Source of the DNA: Juglans regia
Lineage: Eukaryota; Streptophyta; Magnoliopsida; Fagales; Juglandaceae
Length of the DNA stretch: 64,000 nt
Assembly: GCF_001411555.2 (NCBI RefSeq)
Contig: NC_049904.1
Coordinates: 33,375,473 to 33,439,472, forward strand
Reading direction: 5' to 3'
Part shown: piece by piece, positions 13,066 through 24,275 of the stretch
Layout of the letters: each line of letters begins with the position of its first letter
Numbering within the stretch: position 1 is the first letter of the stretch
Made by a program: the position numbers and the translations under genes
Notes under the pieces: model-generated
Told to the model about the DNA's origin: nothing
Databases searched by the model: none
The model's input: the letters and a program-made list of their open reading frames with translations, nothing else

Positions 13066-13717
13066 CGACAAGGCTATGTTTGGATACTAGAGTATCCTCA
13101 ACACTTTTCAAGTATTATCGTACTTTTAAAAATATTTCACATGCCAAACAACTTAAAATACTTTCAATGGAACCCACAAACCCACTTCAATCTCTACTCA
13201 TAGTTATTCACAAACATTCTATAATACTTATCATTATTATATATAAATAAAAAATAAGATCACTATAATATATAAATAAAAAATAAAATCACTATTAAAT
13301 ATAAATAAAAAATAAAATCACTATTATATATAAATTAAAAATAAAATCACTATAATATATAAATAAAAAATAACATTACTATAATATTTATCACTATTAT
13401 ATATATATAAATAAAATCATTATAATATTTATCATTATTATATATAAAAATAAAATAAAATTACTACAATATTTATTAATATTAAAAAATTACTATAATA
13501 AAATCATTATAATATTTATTACTAAAAATAAAATCACTATAATATTTATGAGATCCACACATTTTTCAACTACCTACTCAAAAGTCAACAACTCAACATA
13601 CTTCACACATCCAAACAACTCAAAATACTCTCAATGGGACCTACAAACTCACTCCAATCTCTACTCATAACTATTCACAAACATTCTCAACACTTCTCAC
13701 TACCCAAACGTACCTTA
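13066..13717. mobile_element. MITE with TTTGG ends and an internal AT-rich tandem array
   Basis: Outer ends are loosely inverted: 'ctatgtttggatact' at left and 'cactacccaaacgtacc' at right. Inside, two copies of a about 90-bp sequence (13141-13225 and 13607-13690, containing 'caatctctactcata' and 'attcacaaacattct') flank a tandem array of 'ataaataaaaaataaaatcac' units (13240-13560, period about 33 bp). No coding capacity. Confidence 0.6.
13240..13560. repeat. AT-rich minisatellite array
   Basis: About nine degenerate units built from 'aaataaaatcactataata', spacing about 30-35 bp. It sits between two direct-repeat halves of a transposon-like element. Confidence 0.85.
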
Positions 13718-13911
13718 AACGGAGAATAGAGAAATCTAGTAAGCGCAATAATAAATGAATTTGAAAGATAAACAGAAACAAAATTGTATCATCCATACAT
13801 CTCGTAATTAGGTTACAGATAAAGAAGACACAGAAGTCCTGTTTTGAGGTTAGAACCCTGTTTAAGACATCTTGATGTTCTCACCAACGTCTCCTGTTGT
13901 CAGTAACCCTC

Positions 13912-16668
13912 CTAGACAAGCAGAACAGCGTTTATACAACCATCATTCTCGGGGTTATTTGTCACCTGAGCATATTTCCCTGCGTTCACCACAAAACAAG
14001 TGAGACTTTTTTTTTTTTTTTTTTTGGGGGGGGGGATAAAAGCACAACCAAATCAGAACGGCAATCTTACCCCAGACAACTTTCCCAGCTGGTGTAACCA
14101 GACCCAGCTCACTGACATTCACCTGAAATCACAGTAACAGGCGCAACAAACAATGTAAACCCACTATGTTGGACTGTGTTCTATTCTTTATGGGATCCTA
14201 AAACACCATCATTTGAAGGAACAGTACCTCAATGACGCTTCCCTTTGTTATCACGCCAAGAGAGGTATACATTGGACCATTAGGATTTTTCTTTACTCCG
14301 ATTATCTCGAGATTGAAAGTGCATTTGAGTTCAGGGTGTGTCACATGAGCTTTGGTGAACCGTAAACCTGAAGGACGGATGAAGCGCTCGTACTTGGGAG
14401 GTTTTCTTGTAAAACCAGGTCCCACAAATGTGGCTTTCGTGACCATTCTCTTCCATTGCTTGGCTGCAAAAGCGTAACAGGCAGAGTATCAGAGGTACTG
14501 CTAGAAATTCTGACTGGTGTTTCATATTCAACATAAACAAAACTAACATGCTAGTATATTTATTGTAAGGACACAATAGACTTGGGCACATTACAAGTGG
14601 AAGACTTGAGAAATGAACAGATTCGACTCAATAGAATTTCATGCACTCCAGACAAACAAAAGTTCAGAAGTAAGCCAAACAATGAACAATGTTAAAGGTG
14701 ATAAGAATGAACAATAACTTTCCACCAATCTTCTAGCACTTCAAAATCACATATTACCATAAGCCTAAAACATTTACAAATGAAATTAAGGAGAAAGAAA
14801 TTTTGACATTAGGAAAAAAAAAACTCAATATCAAGAGAAGATAAATAAATAAATAAATAAAAGATAACGAAAGAGGTGAGTTTGGGAATACTTACTCTTT
14901 CGTTTGCCAGTTCTGATCACTTTGAACATTTCATCTTCAGCGACAGGCCTCACCTAAAGAAGGGGCATAACTTCACTTATAAAGTTTATCTGACTAAAGG
15001 TAACACAAGTTCCCACTTAAAGGATCTTGCAACATAACCACAATGACTCACTGCCCAAACACATCAGTGTGGGTGCACGCACACAAATGCCAGTAAGAGA
15101 ATAGAGAGTTGAATAAGTAAAAAACTCCTGGAAGTCCAAAATGGGTGCGACAAAGCAAGAATGTTTATTGTGGTCTTACCTTGGGCAGAGGAACTTCCCA
15201 TTTCCCAGCTTTCTCTTTCCTCTTTTGCTTAATTGTATTGCTAAGAACCTATAAACAGCATAACGTCAGATTCACACACAGAAAGGAGTGTCTGGAAAAT
15301 CAAAATTTTAGATTGCATGAGTAAGATACTTTTGCTCGTGTTGTGTTCTCACGATCCAACAGATAGGCAGGAACAGCTCCTTCATGAACATCATCGTCCA
15401 CCTTGCGCCTGGTGGATGATTCCTCGTGCATAGCCAGTCTGTTTACATGCAAAAAAAGTAACTTTTTTATCCACTAGTAATTATCAACCGTAATAGCAAT
15501 CCATAACAAGCAAAGATAAGTTTTCTGAGACGGACCAATAATTTATATCACCCATGGTAATTTAACTTCATACAAATAGTAGGAAGGAATGGGTAACGAA
15601 ACAGCTAAAAGTTGGTTTCCGAATTCATAGTTGCCTGTGAAGTTATTGAACTCTCAGATGCAACATACATATGCTTACATATGCTTGCAGGTTTAAAGTG
15701 CTTCCATGAGTATCTAAATCAAAACACAGACCGAGGAAATAGAAACATTTCTACCACAGTGGTTCTAATAAAAAAAAGAAAAGCACTACAAATGCAGAAA
15801 CCTTCTTATACTCCCAATTTGCTACGCCAAAAAATAAAGGAATACTTCCAACACCAGGAAGATCATATTACTAGTTTTTTGAAATTTTGACCAGTCACAA
15901 CAAATTCTTCAATCTTTTAGCCATATGGCCTTTTTTTCCAAGATAGTAGAAATTCCATGAGAAAATGAGCCTTTTTTGCCAATTTATGAGTAACAGTACA
16001 GCAATATTATTGTAAGTGATAATGAGTTAGATGGGTCCACTACTCTTGAAAGGTTCCATGGCACATCTATACAAACTCATCGAAATTCTCCATGTAGAAA
16101 AGCTATAGCACTCAGAAACATTAACATATAAAATGCACAGAAATAGTGAAATTCAGAAGGCGAAAAAACAGAAAATGAAACAAAGATACTAAACAATAAT
16201 TAAAAATTAGGACTCACGTCTTCTTCATCAGAGCCTTCTCCGCATAACGTTTCTTCGCGAACATCTTGCCCTTAATACCCAGAGCCTGTTCCATTCAAAA
16301 TTCAACCCCCCCCCCCCCCAAAAAAAAAAAAAAAAGAAAATGTTAATGAATTTTAGCCCTAAGTTGCACAAAAAGAATTAACAATGAAGAGATTGTGGCA
16401 AATTCAGAGAACATTATTAACAAAATGAGGAAGGCTAGAAACTGACCTTCTGGGCATATTCAGAGCGCTTGTGAACTTCGCGAGCCTCCTTCTTGCGCTT
16501 GCGCTCGAAGTGATCAAGGCGGAAGCCATGTCTCTTCCTGTGAAGCTCGATGTAATCTCCTTGCGGCTGAACGAACAAAAAATAATTTGGAAAACAAATC
16601 AGCTATCAGAAAACAGTAGCTGAAACCATAGATAGAGAGAGAGAGAGAGGTTTTCGGGAGCGAACCAT
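13912..16668 (-). CDS. NSA2: Ribosome biogenesis protein NSA2 homologue, 260 aa
   Basis: Nucleolar factor on pre-60S particles, needed for 27S pre-rRNA processing (known from yeast Nsa2 and its relatives). Nine exons, minus strand: 16668-16666, 16566-16447, 16285-16218, 15438-15330, 15248-15180, 14953-14896, 14463-14228, 14122-14071, 13979-13912. All junctions are GT-AG, phases agree, and the sum is exactly 261 codons with stop, the length usual for the family. Recognised segments: [91 protein letters not shown]. Exon 1 supplies only the initiator ATG, split directly from CCG-CAA of exon 2. The basic N-terminal half and S8e-like C-terminal half are intact. Introns 2 and 8 contain poly(C)/poly(A) junction tracts. 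The gene looks functional. Confidence 0.97.
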
Positions 16669-16880
16669 GGTGGCGAGGACTCAGACTCGGATCAGAGAGG
16701 TTGTGTAGAGAAAACCCTAGTCGATGGTGAGGGTTTAACCTTTTGAGCTTTGTTCGGCGGGTCGGTGTAGGTTGAAAATTCACTGGGTCCATATGAATGT
16801 CTGGGCTGTGGACCAAGGCTGGTTCTCAGGGATATGGGCTTTTTATGGGCTTGGGTTATACACCTTGTTATAAGCCCAGC
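16669..16880 (-). promoter_or_regulatory. NSA2 upstream region with telo-box and site II (TGGGCY) motifs
   Basis: Upstream of the NSA2 ATG, the plus strand shows AAACCCTAG (telo-box core) at 16712-16720 and a second GGGTTT at 16731-16736. TGGGCT occurs at 16802-16807, 16835-16840 and 16846-16851, with its reverse complement near 16873. Telo-boxes with site II elements are typical of plant ribosomal-protein and ribosome-biogenesis promoters (established knowledge); use here is inferred. Confidence 0.7.
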
Positions 16881-18552
16881 TTTGATTTAGCAAATAACCC
16901 TGGACAGATCTGTTAGCAATTGAAATCTATTTTTTTTAAGTCCATTTTATAGGTTTTTTTATTGGGGTTCCCCATGACCCAACCTTCTTCATGTATTTTC
17001 GAATTTACTTTTAATTTCAAATTTCTAGGGGAAAAAAAAAATCCCAGGAACAACCCATGTCATTGGTGAGTTATACCTTTTAATGTTTGATTTATATGAT
17101 AAAATAATGAGCAAACACATAGACAGTATATATTGCATTGCATTCTCTTAAGCAGACCCAAACGCGCGAAATGGCTTGAAAATTATTGGTGCATGTCTGG
17201 TTTCTAGTAGTACATATGTCCCCTCCCCAAGCTTGATAGGCCATGGCTTCTTGGCAGATAGCAAGTGTAAGCACCCACCTTCTTCATAACAGTATCTGGC
17301 TGGATAAGACTTGTTGCAACATCCACTTACAATAATTGAAAAAAAAGGACCGGTGGTCTTTATTTGACAAGATTATAGCTCTTCCTTCTTTAGTTTGTTT
17401 GGGTTGTTGATGTGCTGTCCATTGATGTTGAAATAACAAAGAAGATTATAACCATAAATAGTTTCATCTGTTTGGTCTAGATCTTAGATCTATGAATCAT
17501 ATATGCATTAATCACCAGTATTGAATCCTGGACAAAGCAACCCTTTTAATCCTGCAAGGTACTGTAAGCTTAGCTGTACAGTGGGTCCTGTTTGCTTTTG
17601 CGGACTTCACCCTCCTAAGAACACGCGTTCCTTTCCCAATTTTTTTTATGGCAAAAGCATTATATCACCTTTGAAAATGTCACCCTATTTGTGTGGGTTA
17701 GGGCGGCATTATCTGTCCATCTCTCCTCTTTCAGGACCGCAGTGTTCAGCTTCCAGATCAAAGTTACCTTAGATACAGCTGCTGCTTTGCAAACGAGACT
17801 GTCCGCTAACTCCAGTAAATCTTTATTGTCTCTAATCATACTTGATAATGTGATACATTTTAAATAAGTGCCAGATTGACTATGGCTCGCAGCGCCCAGC
17901 ATGCTATTCAGTAATCACGCACGCACGGTCGTCTAATGCTAGTAATCGGCATACTGATTGCTGAGCCTCCGTGCGTTACCCGGCCCGCTGCTGATGCACA
18001 GCCCTGCCTGGCAACCAACATCTTGCTATACTCTTTATAAAGTTCGCCGAGTTACAGCCATTAACTGAACTACCGATATATATAAATTCCAACTTTAGTA
18101 CGATTAATATTCCTCGCCCACCAGTACCTGATCACAATGAAGGCGCCGAAACTGGCCTATGCAGTAGGAGAGAAAAATAAATGCGGGTTATTTTCAGCAC
18201 CGAATACAGTACTATGAAGTTTCGTTTTAATAATTTTGTTCCATCATATCACGTCTCTTCAGAAATTCAATAATAAAACTGAACACGCATGACGATCGAG
18301 GATGCAGTTAACAGAACAAAATTGTGAAAGAAAGAGCTTCGTGAAAAATAAAGTGTGGGAGGGCCTCAAACTTTTGACCCCTTGTATCCAAGGACCAAGT
18401 TGCCACACAATACTGCAAACAAAAAGCTTGAACAATAAGATATGGAACCCCACCGCCCCCTCCCAAAATTGGTCTGTCCGTCTGTGGCTCTGTGCTTTTA
18501 TGGCTCAATTAAAAGGCCAGCTTTGCATAGTCAGAACCTCACCAAATTCACA

Positions 18553-18668
18553 GGAACATCGTTTCGGAACATGGGTGCGAAGAAATGAGATAATTTATTA
18601 TATATTGTAAGAAAATTTAAAAAAATTATAATAATTAAATGAGATGAGATTAAATAGTTTAATTTTAT
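18553..18668 (+). mobile_element. Partial GTTTGG-type MITE
   Basis: Contains the diagnostic 'gtaagaaaatttaaaaaaat' and 'aattaaatgagatgagatta' core seen in other copies; the 5' half differs or is missing. Confidence 0.5.
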
Positions 18669-19154
18669 GAAAATAAATTAGAAATAAAAAAAATAATCAT
18701 ATCCCAACAAAATTGGAGGCAAAATTGTTGTCTTACACAGCATCCTTGAAGTACGTGCATGCATAAAATTTTAAAAGATTCATCCCAAGTGCAATTGTGA
18801 TTCTCGAAGAAGTTGGTCTTGGCTTTTCCTGTGCACGCCTGTAACTTATCTTTGTGCCTTTGTCTAACTCCTTTTCTGATTGCTGCTTTCCGGAAAGCAA
18901 AGCCGAACAGAAAAACATGACTCCTTGAAAGAAGCACTTGACCCCAACAAAACCCGGATTTAACTCTACATTGCAATAAATTAAATTGATTGAGAAGATT
19001 AATAAAAGCTGTGCACATGCAATGGATCGAGCATTATGTAAACTGCCCAGCTTTGTAGTTTGCATGAATCCTCAGCTGCAAATTTAGACCAAACATGTTA
19101 TGAAGATTTGTTCAACAAGTCTCTAATATGAACATATTGATTGTTTTTCTTATC

Positions 19155-19340
19155 ATGTTTGAGAAATGCTACAGTTGTAAAAAGATTCTATATAAATAAA
19201 TCTATAATTTGATATGGTTTTATATAATATGTTAAATTTATTTTATAATAAAAATAAATATATAATCTAACATACCACATCAAGTCACGTTATTTTATAT
19301 TTATTTGAAGTGTTTTTGTCAGACTTCTCTCAAATGATAA
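19155..19340. mobile_element. Foldback MITE
   Basis: Left end 'tgagaaatgctacagttgta' and right end '...gtcagacttctctca' face each other, and inner parts ('tataaataaatctataatt' and 'aataaatatataatcta') also pair. A related element is at about 23180-23380. Boundaries approximate. Confidence 0.55.
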
Positions 19341-19857
19341 ATAACATTAATTCACGTGTTCCAAGAATGAAGCTATTTTGTTAGGTTTTATGGCTTGAAA
19401 AATACGTGACCAATCATTTATTTCACACACTCGTAACATTAATTTATGCAAATCGAAGGGCGTGGGGAAGGATTACGTTATTGTGTTGTCCATAAACAGC
19501 TTGCGATATGATTGCTAAATAAACACTGTGGCATTGGCCAATCAGATCCACAAATTATGGGTAATTATTGTGTTTTAACAATTCTAATCAAAGTAATTTC
19601 AACTAAAATCGAAAAGGTTGAATGAAGTCTACAGATTATTGGATCTCGTGATCTTGGCTTTACAGACTATTTCATTCGACAGTACTGCAATATCTCTTCA
19701 ATGATTTTATTTCATTTTTTTCAATTGTGTAAATCTCAAAATAATATCATTTTTCGGTTCAAGGTGGATCGTGAAATTTGAAGAAAGGAATTACGAGAAC
19801 GTGCACTCTACCACAGGTCCACAAGAATAATGTTATTACATGTTCTTATAAGTTTAC

Positions 19858-20060
19858 GTGTAATACTCATTTTATCATATTTATTTTGAATTTTAAAATT
19901 TTAAAATTTCAACAATCAATAACAATCATGAAGAATTAAATTTTAAAATAATATTATTATTAAAAAATAATATTTTATTTAACTTTATATTTTTATCTCA
20001 TATCATCTCACTCTAATTATTTTCAAAAAATTGAGATATGATATAAACTATAAAAAGATT
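19858..20060 (-). mobile_element. GTTTGG-type MITE, reverse orientation
   Basis: Reverse-complement copy of the family core: 'aataatattattattaaaaa' followed by 'tctcatatcatctcactcta'. Ends are degenerate. Confidence 0.55.
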
Positions 20061-20879
20061 ATAATATACCACACTTTCGTTATATTATAACGAGATATTA
20101 TATCGTCCATTAATTTTTAAACTTTTATTTAAAAAAATAAAGAATGATCGGACGGTGAAGTGAAAGTATGGCAATGGTATTTGACATTTGTAGGCTTGTA
20201 GCTCATTTCGAACCATGCAGAATAGTGTGGTCATCCGGCCACCATGGTTGCAAAGTTGCGCCATCAATCGATTCTATCCCTATGAGATAGTTACATGCAA
20301 GTAACGGATAATTATTTTAAAATAATATAAATAAATATAAAATTTATTTTAAAAAAATTTATTTTTTAATAATAAATCTTATTATTTTTTAAAATAATTA
20401 GATGACACTTATCCACTCCTAAAACGACCACGCGTCTTCCACAGTGCAACACCAATTCGCGGCTTTTGTGGTGAACAAGGTCAATACGTAATTTCAGGTA
20501 TAGCCAACACGTATAAAGGGAGAAATGCTTTCGACTGAGAAAATCACGGTCCCCAAATTTTCAACGATTTCCACCGCAAGTTTCGCATAAGGAAAATGCT
20601 TGGGCCCCAGAGGTGGTCAGGAGACATATTTTCGATTTCCTTTTTTATTTTTATTTAATAATTAAATAAATATTTATAAATGATGTTGTAATTTTTTTTT
20701 AAATAATATTTAAAAATATTAAATATATATAAAATCAAATAAATAAAAATAAATTGTTTTATTGGTGGGCAGTGTCGGGACCACTCTTGGTGCCCTAGCA
20801 CTTCCCCTCGCATAATTCATGGGCACCACGTCCTCTGTTCACAAGACTGCCATGATATGATCATTTTTTTTTTCTTTTC

Positions 20880-21060
20880 AGAAATTATATTTATAATTGT
20901 GAGTGTGTAAATATCGTACAATTATTTAAAAATAATAATAAATATAAGACTTACATAAAAATAAATTAATTTTTTAATAATAAATCTCACTCTTTTTTCA
21001 AAATGACTGCACGATATTCTACAACTATATGTAGCATTACAGTTTTTTTTTTAACATTGG
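20880..21060. mobile_element. Foldback MITE ('tgtagcatta' ends)
   Basis: Same layout as the element at 53926-54095: a left arm with 'gtgagtgtgtaaatatcgta', an AT-rich middle, and a right arm with 'aaaatgactgcacgatattc' and 'atatgtagcatt'. Arms are roughly inverted. Non-coding. Confidence 0.55.
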
Positions 21061-22369
21061 AATAGATTTATGGATGCAATTATTATATATACAAAAATTA
21101 TATTTAGCAGCTTTCTATCAATTTTTTTTTCTTCAACAAATATGTGATGTAAGACTTTTGAATAAAGAAATTTAAAAAATAATATTTACAATTCTAGTTG
21201 TATAAGTTTTTGCATATTCTTTTTTTTTTAAATAGAATATACCATTAAAAATAATAATTTTTATATAGATATCAAATTTAACCATTTTTTAGACTAGCAC
21301 GTTTTAAGATCGCAAATATCCATTCTCATTTTAAAAATAAAAAATAAAATCTTATTTAGAAGTCATGACGAATAACATTCCTAGTAAATTTGATTTGAAA
21401 TAAAAATTTTAAATTTTAAATATTATAAATAAAATTTTATTATTTAAATGATATATTATATATATTGAACTTGCGAATATAATAACTCAAATAAAACTGG
21501 GCACCGAAATTGGAATCTCACAGTTTTTGGTACCATGCACTTAGATGGATCACTCAAAATATCTTCCTTGCATGAAAAATGTCTCGATGCAATTGATGGT
21601 TAAAGTTTAGAGCAATGCTACACAATTTTTTTAATTTTTATATATTATATATTTTTAAAAATTTTAATATTTATTCTTAATATTTTTTTGAGTTTATTTT
21701 TTTAAAACTAATTCAATTATTCTATTTATTATTCATATATTAAATATTTGATAAAATAATACAAATTAAAAAAAATGTAATATATAGAAGTTGTGTGAAT
21801 AATAAGAAATTGTGTAGATTTTTTCTAAAGTTTATATCCCAAAAAACAAATCAAATATGTATCCAATCAGGTCTTCCCATAATTTTTCTGAAAATTTTCA
21901 CAACATGCTTTTCAATGTTTTCTCTAACCAACTCCAAGATTTTTAATTGAGCGAAGACTTGATAATTTAATTTAGAAAATAATAAATATGCTGTTATTTT
22001 ACAATCTTTATACAAATATATTTAACTTTGACGAGTTTGATTTTAAAAAATATATATATTTTTAATAATAAATTTATGAAATAGCTGTACATCATTATAA
22101 CTCCAAGTCTCTATCACTTCTTGTTTAATTTTAGGCACCTTGATAGATATGAGATGTACGAATCTTGTTGCCTGCGATGTTACCAAGAAATTATCGGGTT
22201 TTTTATTACATTACATTATTAATTAACTTTTTGATGTCACTGAGTCATCGCCTGCCATAAGGAAAAGTTGTTTTAGATATTTGTGGTGAACCATGAAATA
22301 GTACCAAGTTTGATAGCTTTATTTGGGCTGGTAGGTTTGGAAGATTAGAAATGTGACACTGATTAATGA

Positions 22370-23107
22370 TAGGGGTGTCAAATTGTGTTAACGGATCGTA
22401 TTCATGTCATGTCAAGAAATGTATATTACATTTAACGGGTCAATACAAACACGACCCGTTAAGAATTTCGTGTCAAAATTCAAAACTCAAACATGACACT
22501 GTAAGATAACGGGTTGACATGACACGATCCATTATGACTCGTTAATGAATAATAAATAAATTGACACGACACGACCCGTTCCGTTCCGTTCCGTTTCAAC
22601 CCGTTTACGTTAATGGGTTAAATATACACAATAAGACACGACACGACCCAACCCATTTGACTTAATTGATTTTATATAAATATTTAAATATAAATAATAT
22701 CTATAAAAAAAGAAAAAACTAACTACAAGTCTAAAATTACAATCTAAACAAATATGATCCACAAAATTTGTAATAATATTCATTATTAAAATTACATCCC
22801 AAATATAATAAATAAAACATACAATGTAAATATATTAATGTTAAAATCTCAAATATAATAAAAAAATAAAAACACAGATCTAAACAAATTTAAAACTTAA
22901 AGAAGGAAGTGGAGCGTCCTCCCTGCCCTTTAGGTCTAAGGGTATAAAGGTAAATTTAATTTTCTTAACGGATTGACCCGTTAAGCAATCGTGTCTTAAC
23001 GGGTCAACCCGTTTTGACCCGAACCCATTAAAGCTAAACCCTAACCTACTTTTATCGTGTCGTGTTCGTATTGAGTTAACGGATCGTGTTACATATTACC
23101 ACTCCTA
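22370..23107. mobile_element. hAT-like non-autonomous DNA element with exact 8-bp target duplication
   Basis: The element runs from TAGGGGTG to CACTCCTA and is flanked on both sides by attaatga (22362-22369 and 23108-23115). An 8-bp duplication with TAGGG(G/A)TG termini is typical of the hAT superfamily. Subterminal regions are full of ACGGGT/GACACGA motifs in both orientations (for example 'acacgacacgacccgtt', 'ttaacgggtcaacccgtt'). The core is AT-rich and has no transposase. 738 bp. Confidence 0.85.
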
Positions 23108-23179
23108 ATTAATGACTCCATTATCTCCTTATATAAATATACGTGCACATATTTATATATATATATATATATAATGAAT

Positions 23180-23380
23180 ATTGATATAAAAGAAATGTTT
23201 TACTTATGAATTTTATTTATAAAAATAAATTTATAAATTGATGTAACTTGATATAATATATTAAATTGTAAAAAATAATAGATCTAATGTATCATATGAA
23301 ATTAAATTAAAAAAATTTTATAAAAATAAATTTATAAACATTAGATATAATGATTATGTGAATAGTTAGTTTGAGAAAAG
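23180..23380. mobile_element. Foldback MITE
   Basis: 'gaattttatttataaaaat' and 'aaaaataaatttataaac' lie as inverted parts around a short centre; similar to the element at about 19155-19340. Approximate limits. Confidence 0.45.
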
Positions 23381-24227
23381 GAAAGAAAGTTTTGAAGACT
23401 ATCATAGATAATTTGATTGAACTTCCGTTTTATTTTCTTCCATCACTCTCATTTTTTTAAGTACATTGCTCTCAAATTTAGAGAAAATAATAAAAGGGAA
23501 GGAATGGATATTACTGATTTCTTTTAATCTCTTATTTATTTTACGAGATCTTGTTATTTTACCAGAGAAAAAAAAGCGTGGAAATAGGCCTTGCTCCCAT
23601 GTCTCTAACTGAAATATAATAATACAAATATATAAATATATATATATTCTTTTTTAAGAGGTCCGAGAGAATGTGAAAAGCGGATATGTCTGGCATCTGC
23701 TGCCAAATTTATGATTAAATAATTAGTATTAAAATAGTAAATTTATGATCCATCCTGTCACCGGTCCCATTTTTATCGAAAAGACAAAGTTGCCCTTTCG
23801 AATCGTTTGAACAGAGTTTTGTGCGTGGCAATTGCAAATCACCACATTTGCATTTGCTGAACTGGTACGGGAAGGTCACGAAACACCAGATTCTTCTCCT
23901 CTTCTCGTTTCTTACAGTCTTTTGAGAGTTTTTCCACAATTTTTCGTTATTCGTTTTGTTACAAGATTTTCCTCGTCGAAGATCTGCCTGTACTGCTGTA
24001 GTCCTCGAGCTTGAGTTTTTCTTTTTCTTCTTCTAATTTTGATGTTCTATTCTATTTTGGGTGAAGGACTCGAGTGCTGGTGAGTTTCACTCAATGCTAC
24101 TCTTTGTATGCTCCAAATAATCTGAATTCTGAGTTCTGCAAGATTTTTCAGTTGGGTATCCTGGAAAACCGTCACGAATGCTTGAAATGGAGCTTCTTTC
24201 TTGCTATTGTGGTTCTGTATGTTTGTG

Positions 24228-24275
24228 ATGAAGAAGCATGATCCGCCTTCACAGATCTACTATGGAACGCCATAA
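24228..24275 (+). promoter_or_regulatory. Overlapping upstream ORF at the TMK start
   Basis: An ATG at 24228 opens a 15-codon frame (MKKHDPPSQIYYGTP then TAA at 24273-24275) that overlaps both candidate kinase starts, 24238 and 24262, in another frame. If the mRNA includes it, scanning ribosomes would meet it first, which could lower kinase translation. This is inference. Confidence 0.45.

Larger units (their letters stand above)
12060..13911. other. Intergenic region between convergent LRAT and NSA2 genes
   Basis: The first about 250 bp is probably LRAT 3' UTR. A MITE-like AT-rich segment occupies about 12600-12835. A larger repeat with an internal tandem array spans about 13066-13717. No gene is seen. 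Confidence 0.7.
16881..24237. other. Gene-free, repeat-rich intergenic region upstream of the TMK kinase
   Basis: No protein-coding gene could be supported; open frames are short and of skewed composition. 17100-18550 is of ordinary composition but unrecognised. From 18550 on it holds several MITEs (about 18553-18668, 19155-19340, 19858-20060, 20615-20812, 20880-21060, 23180-23380), a hAT-like element at 22370-23107, and long AT-rich stretches. 23700-24237 is probably promoter and 5' UTR of the receptor kinase. Confidence 0.65.

Noticed and set aside
18302..18610. Frame of 102 codons
   Set aside because: No family resemblance and it runs into a MITE.
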